From the NCBI GenBank assembly GCA_018658605.1, contig JABHUV010000148.1:1-14066 (forward strand): a stretch of 14,066 bases of DNA. The letters run 5' to 3'. Origin of the DNA: Planctomycetaceae bacterium (GTDB taxonomy: Bacteria; Planctomycetota; Planctomycetia; Pirellulales; Pirellulaceae). Under the pieces are notes generated by a model that was given only the letters and a program-made list of their open reading frames with translations, ran no database searches and had not been told where the DNA came from. Below are positions 7,113 to 14,066 of the stretch, piece by piece. How positions within the stretch are numbered: position 1 is the first letter of the stretch; each line of letters opens with the position of its first letter. The translations under genes and the position numbers were made by a program.

Positions 7113-8828
7113 TCACGATAAAAAATACCATGGATGTTGCCAAGGGTTTAGAAAACCATGAAGTGATGAAAATATTGATATCGCAAGACAGATCCACCAA
7201 ACCATAGTTAAGAGCAGCGATTTGTGAATGATTCTCCAGGCCGGAATCAACATCAATAGAAATAGGGGGGTCAACCAAAAGAACCATCGGAAACCGCTAG
7301 CAACGCCGCCATAGTTGCGATCTGCTAAAGGACGAAAGGTATAAAATGCGATGAGCACAATAGTAAGTGTCAGCAATAAATAGGCAAGTCGGCGCCAAAT
7401 CGGTTCTGCATCGCGCCACGCAATCGCAATTCCTAATAAGGAAAAACACCAAATTGGCGTTAACGAAAAAATTCCATGATGCCCTACGGTCATATGCATC
7501 AAATATCGCAATCGCGACGGCTCACCCAAATCCACACCGCTAGCAGACCCTGGCAGCCAGTAACTTGCCTGACCGTTAACTTCGTAATCGTACCAGTTAT
7601 CCCAAATACGAATCTCGAACACACTATCTTGCTGTTGCAACGCGTAGCGTCGTTTGCTCTTAAGGTCGAAGATACGCCATCGACCGACACTAGGGTGTTG
7701 CTCAATCACAATGTCACTCATCATGGGTAATGTGATCTCCTTGTCAGTCCCTCCGCCGAATAACGAGAGTGTCTCGGGGACAATTCCGGATACCAATAAA
7801 GCAGCATCCGATTGATCCAAATATGCAAGTACTTCTCCATCGCTACGATGAGCGTAAGGGGGCCGCAACGACCCGTGAGCCCAGTAATTACTTCCAAGAA
7901 AAGCTGCGGCTACTATGACAATTCCCGCGACACCGAACGTTAGAGTGCGAAGCGGGGCACGCAGCAACAACCAAATACCGATTAATCCTAGGAACGCCAA
8001 CGCGGGAAGCTCGAACGTAACACTTAGCGCAGTGACCAAGCCTATTGAAAAATAATTAACGCGGCCGGACTTTCCCTCATATTCGATACGAATCAACAAG
8101 GCAATCGCTGCTAAAACGCATACCGCGGCAGGTAGATGATTATTAAGTGATACGGCAAAGGTTGAAAGAAATGTACCAAACCCCGCTGTTATACCCAGGC
8201 AAAACAATACGCCTCGGCTGCTGACAAAACGCTGGCTAATATGAAGATAGAGCCACAAAAACAGGCCAAACAATAGTACTTGATTGACGAATACAAGACC
8301 CTTAATTATCCAGAGTGGATTGACCAGCATATCTGCACCAAAAGCGCGGTTTAGTATCCAGTATTGAGCAGCCACAAACAAAATGTAAAGCGGTGGCTTG
8401 CTGGAGTAAAAGTGTTCTTCCCCCAAATTATCAATATGATAGACCTTATCAATAGTTCCCCAATTCCCATTAACACCTCGTAGTCGATCAATGTCATCAA
8501 TCTGCCACGTGCCTTGATGCACCAAAGAGACAACGGCCGCCCAGCGACTGCGATCATTGGCACAGTGCATACCCGTTGCAGCCTCGCGACCTTCTATGAA
8601 GGATCGATCCTTTTTGACATCCGGTTCGAAATATTGGTGCCATAACAAAAGACGAGTCGTAATTAACAATAACGCCGGTAATATCAACCACGCTAAATCA
8701 CGATTAGACAGCAAACGCAGTTTTCCATCATCAATCGTTAGGGAACGGCCTTTGTCTGACTCTGATTCTGTACCTGCAAGCTGCGTGTTGTGAGACCCAG
8801 CCGAAAGATGATCGTGGGGATCAGGCAT
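7113..8828 (-). CDS. Polytopic membrane protein, GT-C (ArnT/PMT-like) glycosyltransferase candidate
   Basis: From the chosen start it has 571 residues and about ten or more hydrophobic segments. After the first membrane span (about 45-63) comes an acidic stretch, HQYFEPDVKKDR, then SSKPPLYIL (about 142-150), which resembles the KPPL motif of ArnT/PMT-type GT-C enzymes that take sugars from polyprenyl-phosphate donors. Later landmarks are NYGGVASGFRWFFW (about 505-518) and a NPWQHPWYF C-terminus, features that I associate with planctomycete membrane proteins of unknown name. Three starts are possible: ATG 8879, 8834 and 8828. ATG 8828 has AGGA exactly 8 nt upstream and overlaps the stop of the preceding GT2 gene by 8 nt, so translational coupling is likely; 8879 has no good ribosome site and would overlap by 59 nt. 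It is third in an operon. The acceptor is unknown, and the enzymatic role is inferred from weak motif and context. Confidence 0.82.
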   Translation of the reverse strand: MPDPHDHLSAGSHNTQLAGTESESDKGRSLTIDDGKLRLLSNRDLAWLILPALLLITTRLLLWHQYFEPDVKKDRSFIEGREAATGMHCANDRSRWAAVVSLVHQGTWQIDDIDRLRGVNGNWGTIDKVYHIDNLGEEHFYSSKPPLYILFVAAQYWILNRAFGADMLVNPLWIIKGLVFVNQVLLFGLFLWLYLHISQRFVSSRGVLFCLGITAGFGTFLSTFAVSLNNHLPAAVCVLAAIALLIRIEYEGKSGRVNYFSIGLVTALSVTFELPALAFLGLIGIWLLLRAPLRTLTFGVAGIVIVAAAFLGSNYWAHGSLRPPYAHRSDGEVLAYLDQSDAALLVSGIVPETLSLFGGGTDKEITLPMMSDIVIEQHPSVGRWRIFDLKSKRRYALQQQDSVFEIRIWDNWYDYEVNGQASYWLPGSASGVDLGEPSRLRYLMHMTVGHHGIFSLTPIWCFSLLGIAIAWRDAEPIWRRLAYLLLTLTIVLIAFYTFRPLADRNYGGVASGFRWFFWLTPLFLLMLIPAWRIIHKSLLLTMVWWICLAISIFSSLHGFLNPWQHPWYFLS

Positions 8829-9792
8829 CGGCATTATCCTGTTCGCCGACCGAGTCTTTAATGGAGTATATTTGTTCATCTCGAACGGTTTTCTTGGTGA
8901 TCAATTCCGCCAAAAATCCCGCTGTTAACAACTGAATACCAATAATCACCCCCGCGATTGAAAAATAAAATATCGCCCGCGTATGTAGATCGATTGGATC
9001 TTGTACGCCCACCACTCGATGGACAACCCACCAAAAAGTCAGGATTGACATTGTAAGACCAGATATCGCGAAGCATCCCAAACCAAGTGACCCCAACAAA
9101 TGTTGTGGGCGGTTACCGTATCCTGTAATTAAGTGGACCGTAAGCAAATCTAGAAAACCTTTTATTATCCGCTTCATACCGTATTTTGATTCGCCGAACT
9201 GCCGCTCGCGATGATTTACAACAACTTCTCCTACGCGCCAACCTCTCGCGGATGCCAACACTGGAACGAAGCGATGAAGTTCGCCATAAAGTTGGATTTC
9301 ATTCAAAACCCCACTGCGATAACACTTGAACCCGCAATTGTGGTCGTGCAGTTTTACGCCTGTCAATCTGCTGACCATATAGTTAAAGACACGCGAAGGA
9401 CCAACTTTGTGCCAAGGATCATACCGTTTCTTTTTCCATCCGCTGATAACGTCAACGCGTTGTACTTCCAACGCCTTTAAAAAATTAGGGATCTCTTGCG
9501 GGTCATCTTGTAAATCTGCATCGAGGGTAAACACTATCTCCCCCTGCGCTCGTTCAAAGCCAGCATTCAATGCCGCCGCTTTCCCAAAATTCCGTCTAAA
9601 TTGCAGGCCCGACACTCGTGAATCATTTTCATGTGACGCTGCGATGACATCCCACGACCCATCTGTAGATCCGTCGTCGATGAATATCACCTCATAATCG
9701 TAACCCTGTTCAACAGCGACGCTTTCAATTTCTTCAAGTAAAAGCTCGAGGCTGTCAGCTTCGTTAAAAACCGGAATCACAAACGATAACAT
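8821..9792 (-). CDS. Family 2 glycosyltransferase, polyprenyl-phosphate sugar synthase type (DPM1/GtrB/ArnC-like)
   Basis: The protein has 323 residues, normal for the bacterial family. The N-terminal GT-A domain shows SFVIPVFNEADSL (3-15), IDDGSTDGS (38-46) and the DAD nucleotide-sugar/metal site at 91-93 followed by LQDDPQEIP. CGFKCYR (153-159), ELHRF (171-175) and RQFGESKYG (197-205) complete the family pattern. Two C-terminal membrane spans at about 233-258 and 273-297 anchor it, as in GtrB-like enzymes. The expected reaction is transfer of a sugar from a nucleotide donor to undecaprenyl phosphate on the cytoplasmic side; the sugar cannot be told from sequence. ATG 9792 has GGGAG 8 nt upstream. 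It begins 3 nt after the stop of the upstream membrane gene, and its own stop overlaps the start of the GT-C-like gene. Confidence 0.93.
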   Translation of the reverse strand: MLSFVIPVFNEADSLELLLEEIESVAVEQGYDYEVIFIDDGSTDGSWDVIAASHENDSRVSGLQFRRNFGKAAALNAGFERAQGEIVFTLDADLQDDPQEIPNFLKALEVQRVDVISGWKKKRYDPWHKVGPSRVFNYMVSRLTGVKLHDHNCGFKCYRSGVLNEIQLYGELHRFVPVLASARGWRVGEVVVNHRERQFGESKYGMKRIIKGFLDLLTVHLITGYGNRPQHLLGSLGLGCFAISGLTMSILTFWWVVHRVVGVQDPIDLHTRAIFYFSIAGVIIGIQLLTAGFLAELITKKTVRDEQIYSIKDSVGEQDNADA

Positions 9793-9795
9793 TTT

Positions 9796-10860
9796 CTAAA
9801 CTCCCGAATTTGCATGTTTGTAATGGTTGCGACGTCTCGCGTAACCAAAATGTAAAAGAAAACCTATAGCAGCACCCAGTTCACATAATAACCACACCAC
9901 CCGTAAACTAATAGCGGAAATCACGCCGAAAAGAGGACCAATCAACGGCGTCAGGAGAGCCGCAATAACCATTTCCCGTACGCCCGCTCCACCCGGCAAT
10001 AGCGAAAGAAAACCTGCAACAACCGACAAAGACACCGCCGCGATTACCTGTGGGTAATCGCTGATATTTAGCAAAGATGCATTTTCAATGGAGGGTAATG
10101 CATGCAATACAAATATCATACTTGCACCGAAACACAACCAGCCCGCGGTAGCAAATAGCCAACCCTTAGCGAGGAACTGCCAACTCAAACCGCTAATTGC
10201 CTCGTCAAGCATAGACATCCCTCTTCGTTTACTCAGATATCGCAATACGAAGCGGAACATTGGTGGACTTGCGCCTACGCCTGATCCGACCGCGAGGCCG
10301 ACAGCCAACAACATCAACCAGCCGTTTTCATGAGGACTGCCGTAACCAGTCAATAGAAACAAACTTGCCAAGATTCCGCCCACGGACATCATCCCAAGGG
10401 TTTCAACGAAAACACCAACCACCGCAACACTTCGCTTGACTCGCGATGAACTAACGCGGTCACTACGGATAATCACGACTAAGGCCTTGCCAGGAACGTA
10501 TTTCCCTAAGTGGCTTAAAACATAGGATCGTAGCGACTCTAATATCGTCGGCTGTTGCCCCATCGCAAGCAGAGCGAGATGCCAAAATAGCCCGAAACAA
10601 GTCAACCCGATTAAGTAGCTTAGCGCGGCTAGAATTATACACAGTAAATCTAGATCGCCCACGGAGAACGGCGTCGCGGAGAACTGATCACCAGCATGCC
10701 GCAAGGTCTTTTCAATCCAAATAGCAACAAGGACAAACACTGTTAAGCGAATCAAAAACTTTAAATTATATTTAGATTCAGATCCATCTGACGTATTTTC
10801 TACTGCATCGATTATTTCAGCTTCGTCGCGCTCCGATAATTCTTTGGGTTCGTTCGTCAT
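9796..10860 (-). CDS. UPF0104 / lysylphosphatidylglycerol synthase TM-like membrane protein
   Basis: The protein has 354 residues. A charged cytoplasmic-looking N-terminus (1-33) is followed by about eight membrane spans. LGKYVPGKALVVIIR (118-132) and LLPGGAGVREMVI (287-299) are the two conserved signatures of the family found as the membrane half of MprF and in stand-alone bacterial and archaeal proteins (Pfam LPG_synthase_TM). The aminoacyl-transferase domain of MprF is absent, so lysyl-PG synthesis is not expected. MprF's membrane part flips lipids, and stand-alone members next to GT2 genes are often suspected of handling lipid-linked sugars; that role here is inference. It is first in the operon, with the GT2 start only 3 nt after its stop. 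ATG 10860 has only a weak TGGA upstream. It is divergent from the AI-2E family gene. Confidence 0.88.
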   Translation of the reverse strand: MTNEPKELSERDEAEIIDAVENTSDGSESKYNLKFLIRLTVFVLVAIWIEKTLRHAGDQFSATPFSVGDLDLLCIILAALSYLIGLTCFGLFWHLALLAMGQQPTILESLRSYVLSHLGKYVPGKALVVIIRSDRVSSSRVKRSVAVVGVFVETLGMMSVGGILASLFLLTGYGSPHENGWLMLLAVGLAVGSGVGASPPMFRFVLRYLSKRRGMSMLDEAISGLSWQFLAKGWLFATAGWLCFGASMIFVLHALPSIENASLLNISDYPQVIAAVSLSVVAGFLSLLPGGAGVREMVIAALLTPLIGPLFGVISAISLRVVWLLCELGAAIGFLLHFGYARRRNHYKHANSGV

Positions 10861-10907
10861 TTATGATCCATCTTGCCGTATTCAACGCATTTACTTATTT
10901 AGAATAT

Positions 10908-10935
10908 TGTTCGTATTGTCTACAATAACTGAACA
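10908..10935. promoter_or_regulatory. Extended dyad between divergent membrane genes (candidate operator)
   Basis: The arms TGTTC-g-TATTGT (10908-10919) and ACAATA-act-GAACA (10922-10935) are complementary around a central CT. The inner 14 bp (10914-10927) is a perfect 6+6 inverted repeat, and the outer pentamers also match but with a 2-nt asymmetry. It lies about 60 bp before the leftward gene and about 105 bp before the rightward one. An additional TATTGT occurs at 10905-10910. No regulator family is recognised. Confidence 0.3.
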
Positions 10936-11040
10936 TTAATTCCTAGCGAAGTTGGCCGAGGCAATTTGGGTTTCCACGACTAACTAGACTATTAGTATAC
11001 ATGCACTCTCTAGTATCCACGGATAACTTGACACGAACTC

Positions 11041-12546
11041 ATGGCAGAATCAAATAATAAATACCGCCGGCTCATTTCATTTCTTGTATTAATCGGCATC
11101 ATTGTTCTTAGCGGTGCTATGTTTTACCAAGTTATGGCGTCGTTTGTACTACCCTTATTCTTGGCGGCGGTGTTGTGCGTAGTTTTTGCACCATTGCATC
11201 GTTACATACTACGTAAGTACAAGGCACGAATCCGCCTAGCCGCCCTTACCACAACCACAGTTATCGGTTTGGTCGTACTTCTACCCTTGATCACTACCGT
11301 CAGTATCGCGGTTGTCGAGGGAAGCAGGCTTACATCCACCGTCACGCCTGCTGCTATCGCCGATAGTCTTGCTGAACTCCGACAGAAGTTTAACCTTAAC
11401 ATTCCCCACCAACCAACTTTACGGAGAATCGAAGCAGAGATCCAGAAACTCACAGCTAGTTCCTCCGTAAGTCTTTTCGACCAAACCGCACAATTAGAAT
11501 CGGATCATGAATCCCTCAACCGACTGAAGGTACTACTAGACGGACTGGACGTGGACGCAGAACAACATCCCTCCGCATCTGAACGCCTACTCGAACTAAA
11601 CACATCAATCGACTACATCCTTGATCACCTAGACGATGAGGTTTCACAAAATCACGGTGCTGAATACCTCGCACGACTTGTTGACGCTAACAATCGATAC
11701 AACGAGTTCAAAACGGCGCTTTTGGGTGGAACGGTCCACGCTTCCATCGTCGAATTAGTCAATCCCTCACCAAAAGAACTCGGTGAATACAGCGCGAGTT
11801 TCTTCGATAGTGGTTTGCGAAAACAACTTCTTAGTATGGGCGCTAATACGCTAGCGTTTGCTCTTCAACTGCTGGCCGGAATCGTCATCATGCTCGTCGC
11901 TACTTATTTCTTTCTCATCGATGGCGCTCGTATGGTGCAATCCATCACCAAACTGTCGCCACTTAAGCAGGACTATGAGGATGCACTCATCGACGAGTTT
12001 GTCACGATCAGTCGTGCCGTCGTGGTTGCAACCTTGCTGTCGGCTTTAGCACAGGGAATCCTAGCGGGATTGGGATTTTGGATCGCAGGTATGAACTATG
12101 TTTGGATGCTAACGGTCGCAGCCACTTTTTTCGCGTTTGTTCCTTTTATAGGCGCCGCAACTGTGTGGTTGCCTTGTGCAGTGTATATGATCGTTTTCGC
12201 CGACCAACCATCATGGGGAGTTTTCTTGTTGATCTGGGGCGTCGGCCCTGTATCACTGGCAGACAATCTCGTGAAACCATACATTCTGCAAAACAAATCC
12301 AATTTACACCCAATGCTAGCGTTGCTTAGCGTCGTCGGAGGTGTGCAGGCGCTTGGCCCAATTGGAATCCTCACCGGCCCCATGGTGGTCGTCTTCCTCC
12401 AGACACTACTTAATCTATTGCATCGCGAGATCTCAAGCATGGATGGAAATGAGGAAACAGAAACCATCACAGCGATAAATAAAACCGATGATGATAGCCC
12501 GACTGCAGACGGCAACCAAAGTCCGGCGATCGAAATCGGCGACTAG
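11041..12546 (+). CDS. AI-2E/PerM family membrane protein with an enlarged extramembrane loop
   Basis: The protein has 501 residues, longer than the roughly 340-400 usual for the family. Three hydrophobic segments lie within residues 12-92, and the C-terminal half (about 265-460) carries the remaining spans. The family signature is FVPFIGAATVWLP (366-378), then DNLVKPYILQNKS (408-420) with the LHP that follows, and VVGGVQALGPIGILTGP (431-447). Between spans three and four there is a loop of about 170 residues (95-265), rich in charged helix-forming sequence (for example SERLLELNTSIDYILDHLDDE), about 60 residues longer than I would expect. The C-terminal tail (462-501) is acidic and polar. Members export diverse small molecules or act as ion antiporters; the name does not prove AI-2 transport. 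ATG 11041 lacks a ribosome site. It is divergent from the glycosylation operon. Confidence 0.92.
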   Translation: MAESNNKYRRLISFLVLIGIIVLSGAMFYQVMASFVLPLFLAAVLCVVFAPLHRYILRKYKARIRLAALTTTTVIGLVVLLPLITTVSIAVVEGSRLTSTVTPAAIADSLAELRQKFNLNIPHQPTLRRIEAEIQKLTASSSVSLFDQTAQLESDHESLNRLKVLLDGLDVDAEQHPSASERLLELNTSIDYILDHLDDEVSQNHGAEYLARLVDANNRYNEFKTALLGGTVHASIVELVNPSPKELGEYSASFFDSGLRKQLLSMGANTLAFALQLLAGIVIMLVATYFFLIDGARMVQSITKLSPLKQDYEDALIDEFVTISRAVVVATLLSALAQGILAGLGFWIAGMNYVWMLTVAATFFAFVPFIGAATVWLPCAVYMIVFADQPSWGVFLLIWGVGPVSLADNLVKPYILQNKSNLHPMLALLSVVGGVQALGPIGILTGPMVVVFLQTLLNLLHREISSMDGNEETETITAINKTDDDSPTADGNQSPAIEIGD

Positions 12547-12577
12547 AACGGAACGAACAGGGTTTAAACACTGCTGA

Positions 12578-13618
12578 TCAGGAAACAGTATCAGTTGATT
12601 TATCCGAAACTAACGACGCTCCATGGCGTTTACGATAGAAGTCAAGAACGGTCATCCCTAGATACACGTTTCCTCCTACTGAGACAAGTAAGCCCAGCAG
12701 GGTAATAGTAAACAACGGCCATGAACGCGACACTGAGGGCGGCGCATTTTTCGTATGGCTACTAGATATACTTTCAACATCCGACGACGTGCTCGCCAAC
12801 CTCACAAAATTCGCAGCGTCGTCTTCCAATAACTCCGGTTCGAGTCCGGCGGCCTGTAGGCTCATCGCGGTATCCTCAGACTCTACCGACAAATCAGGTA
12901 AAACGTCTAAAACAATGCGATTTTCCGCTTCGGCGATATTTGACAGATCCACCTGCGTAGACCTGTTTTCTTCGATATTGTCCGAATTCTCGACAACACC
13001 ACCGACATCAGTTTTATCGAAGACTGGCACCACGACATGTTCAGCGTTTGAGTTGTTATTGATATCAATCGGTTCGACTACAACGCCCGGAACTTCAACT
13101 GCAGTACCAGTTTTGTCAAAAAGTGGCAGCGGTGTCACCTCTGGTTCAAGGGTTTCTCCAGTCACTTTGTTCTCATTGGACGATTCGACTGGATTCCCGG
13201 GCAACTCAATCGAATCTAACTCTTCGGGAATTAGTGGTGCGTCCCCAGCGTCGGGGCGCAACGGAAACGAATCAACATCAAATCCTGTTCCCTCGCCGGC
13301 GGGAACATTAATAGGATTAACGACAGCATCGGGCGTATCGGATGAGGGGATAGCTTCAGGAACCACTTTTTTCCGCTCGAGTGCGGGAGGCAGTTCGATT
13401 GGTTTAATGAGTTTCTCTTCACCAATTTGTATACGAAATTTTCGTATACCTCGTAGCTCGGGAGGAATCACACTCTCAATAACGTAGCCTGCAACAAGCT
13501 GATCCGCTACTTCCGGCTCGATTTGAATAACGTATACCGAATTATCATTGACGTCAGGGGCGACACCGTAGTCCACAACAAAGAAATTTGCTAAGAGCAA
13601 TGCAATTAAACGAGTCAT
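12578..13618 (-). CDS. Unrecognised signal-peptide and single-TM protein with long acidic/Pro-rich linker
   Basis: From ATG 13618 the protein has 346 residues. Residues 1-20 form a signal peptide (MTRLIALLLANFFVVDYGVA). Residues about 28-72 form a compact block, VYVIQIEPEVADQLVAGYVI then IPPELRGIRKFRIQIG, which I vaguely recognise from planctomycete proteins of unknown function. A long disordered-looking, Pro-, Val- and Asp/Glu-rich linker (about 73-295) follows, then one strong membrane span (about 300-326) and a short basic tail (YRKRHG). The topology is thus an exported N-terminal head on a stalk, anchored near the C-terminus. The linker holds a degenerate repeat, PLFDKTG and PVFDKTD, 35 residues apart. 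A TTG at 13636 in frame would add 6 residues, but it sits inside the GAGGGA ribosome site that serves ATG 13618. Antisense frames over this gene are Ser-rich shadows. No function is assigned. Confidence 0.78.
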   Translation of the reverse strand: MTRLIALLLANFFVVDYGVAPDVNDNSVYVIQIEPEVADQLVAGYVIESVIPPELRGIRKFRIQIGEEKLIKPIELPPALERKKVVPEAIPSSDTPDAVVNPINVPAGEGTGFDVDSFPLRPDAGDAPLIPEELDSIELPGNPVESSNENKVTGETLEPEVTPLPLFDKTGTAVEVPGVVVEPIDINNNSNAEHVVVPVFDKTDVGGVVENSDNIEENRSTQVDLSNIAEAENRIVLDVLPDLSVESEDTAMSLQAAGLEPELLEDDAANFVRLASTSSDVESISSSHTKNAPPSVSRSWPLFTITLLGLLVSVGGNVYLGMTVLDFYRKRHGASLVSDKSTDTVS

Positions 13619-13679
13619 GATAGAAGTTTCCCTCAATACGAATAGTAAATAAATACGTTTTTAAACCGCGCCATGGCGT

Positions 13680-14066
13680 TTACGCCGCCAACCCATCCTC
13701 TTCTTCAGTATCACACCCATCCACAAACTCGTCGTTCGAGCAAACTAGATCGTCATCACATTTGTCACCGCGGACTATTTCCACTTCAAAGTCATCCTCA
13801 TCGACTATCTCAATTTCATCATATCTCTCATCATCCTCGCGGTCGCCCGACTCCCGCATCGCGCGCTCAACCAATTCTCCAATGTCCATATCTGACGGAG
13901 CTATGGCAACTGCCGACCGGTCGTCATCGCCATCGGTGTCGATTAGCTCCATTTCGACCGCAACCGCCTCTACCATACGTCCAACACTTTCAATTTCTTG
14001 CTCCGTTGAGAGTGCAGAGTCGGCGACGGCCACTTCATCCTCAGCCACTTCATCCTCAGCCACTTC
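13680..14066 (-). CDS. C-terminal part of a very acidic protein, unknown function (5' end outside window)
   Basis: The frame is open from the right window edge to a TAA at 13680-13682, so only the last 128 residues are seen and no start can be chosen. The first GTG in the window merely continues a repeat. Composition is dominated by Asp and Glu, with the pentapeptide repeat EVAED at the start and acidic runs such as DEDDFEVEIV. Near the C-terminus three cysteines sit in an acidic setting (K-C-DDDLV-C-SNDEFVDG-C), possibly metal- or disulfide-forming; this is a guess. There is no membrane span in the visible part. The next gene starts 61 bp downstream on the same strand, so they may be co-transcribed. 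No family is recognised. Confidence 0.65.
   Translation of the reverse strand, partial: EVAEDEVAEDEVAVADSALSTEQEIESVGRMVEAVAVEMELIDTDGDDDRSAVAIAPSDMDIGELVERAMRESGDREDDERYDEIEIVDEDDFEVEIVRGDKCDDDLVCSNDEFVDGCDTEEEDGLAA
14029..14066 (+). repeat. 15-bp perfect tandem repeat (at least 2.5 copies) inside the acidic gene
   Basis: The unit GCCACTTCATCCTCA occurs at 14029-14043 and 14044-14058, and its first 8 bases follow at 14059-14066, continuing beyond the window. On the coding (minus) strand it encodes the pentapeptide EVAED. Copies are identical at the DNA level, suggesting recent expansion. Confidence 0.85.

Noticed and set aside
9796..10860. Annotation as MprF (lysylphosphatidylglycerol synthetase)
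   Set aside because: Only the membrane domain is present; the soluble aminoacyl-transferase domain needed for lysyl-PG synthesis is absent.
12096..12515. 139-residue frame antisense to the AI-2E family gene
   Set aside because: It lies wholly inside a clearly recognised membrane protein gene and has no protein-like features of its own.
12547..12577. Convergent gap between the AI-2E family gene and the stalk protein gene, checked for a terminator
   Set aside because: Only short palindromes (GTTTAAAC, CTGATCAG) occur; there is no GC-rich stem with a T tract.
12789..13487. 232-residue open frame antisense to the stalk protein gene
   Set aside because: It is Ser/Thr-rich and low in complexity, arising from the Asp/Glu/Val-rich coding strand opposite. 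It has no domain or ribosome-site support, while the minus-strand gene has a signal peptide and a membrane span.
12621..13684. Exact 14-bp direct repeat CCATGGCGTTTACG at 12621-12634 and 13671-13684
   Set aside because: A single 14-bp match is close to chance expectation in a 14-kb window. One copy is coding sequence and the other spans a stop codon, and I see no matching flanks or element between them.
13675..13686. GGCG-TTTA-CGCC hairpin over the stop codon of the acidic gene
   Set aside because: A 4-bp stem without a following T tract is too weak to call a terminator, and the next gene on the same strand follows after 61 bp.
1..14066. CRISPR arrays, insertion sequences, integrase or att sites, tRNA or rRNA genes
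   Set aside because: No spaced direct repeats, transposase or integrase motifs, terminal inverted repeats or recognisable RNA gene signatures were seen on either strand.

Overview
The window looks like chromosomal DNA of a planctomycete, most probably a Pirellulales-type bacterium. The markers are a PVC-type heme-binding dehydrogenase family protein (TIGR02604-like) preceded by its usual SGNH-hydrolase-like partner, an exported PQQ-like beta-propeller protein, a free-standing two-CxxC zinc ribbon of a kind I associate with planctomycetes, and several exported proteins with no name outside that group. This assignment rests on recognising protein families by eye; no search was run.

Layout. (1) 1-2485, minus strand: an SGNH-like exported protein (TTG start, good Shine-Dalgarno) followed 73 bp later by the N-terminal 391 residues of the PVC-type dehydrogenase, which runs off the left edge. 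(2) 2486-2804: a divergent control region with two outward-facing perfect TATAAT boxes and a foldable leader in front of the rightward genes. (3) 2805-6592, plus strand: an exported helical plus beta-sandwich protein, an exported beta-propeller protein and aroA (EPSP synthase), with gaps of 50 and 30 bp, probably one transcription unit. (4) 6642-6875, minus strand: a 77-residue zinc ribbon with its own plausible promoter and a CRP-like palindrome upstream. (5) 7113-10860, minus strand: a tight three-gene membrane glycosylation-type operon in the order UPF0104/LPG-synthase-TM-like membrane protein, GT2 polyprenyl-phosphate-sugar synthase-like protein, and polytopic GT-C-like membrane protein. 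(6) 10861-11040: a divergent intergenic region with an extended dyad. (7) 11041-12546, plus strand: an AI-2E/PerM family membrane protein with an enlarged extramembrane loop. (8) 12578-14066, minus strand: an unrecognised signal-peptide plus single-TM protein, and the C-terminal end of a very acidic protein that runs off the right edge.

How the genes may work together. Regions 1 and 3 are both largely exported proteins and share a divergent control region with identical -10 decamers, so they may be co-regulated. In region 5 the gene order and junctions (3-nt gap, 8-nt overlap) suggest one pathway: a cytoplasmic GT2 charges a lipid carrier, a membrane protein may move or modify it, and a GT-C-like enzyme uses it on the outer face of the membrane. 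This resembles the GtrA/GtrB/GtrC logic with a different membrane partner. No mobile elements, CRISPR arrays, tRNA or rRNA genes were seen.
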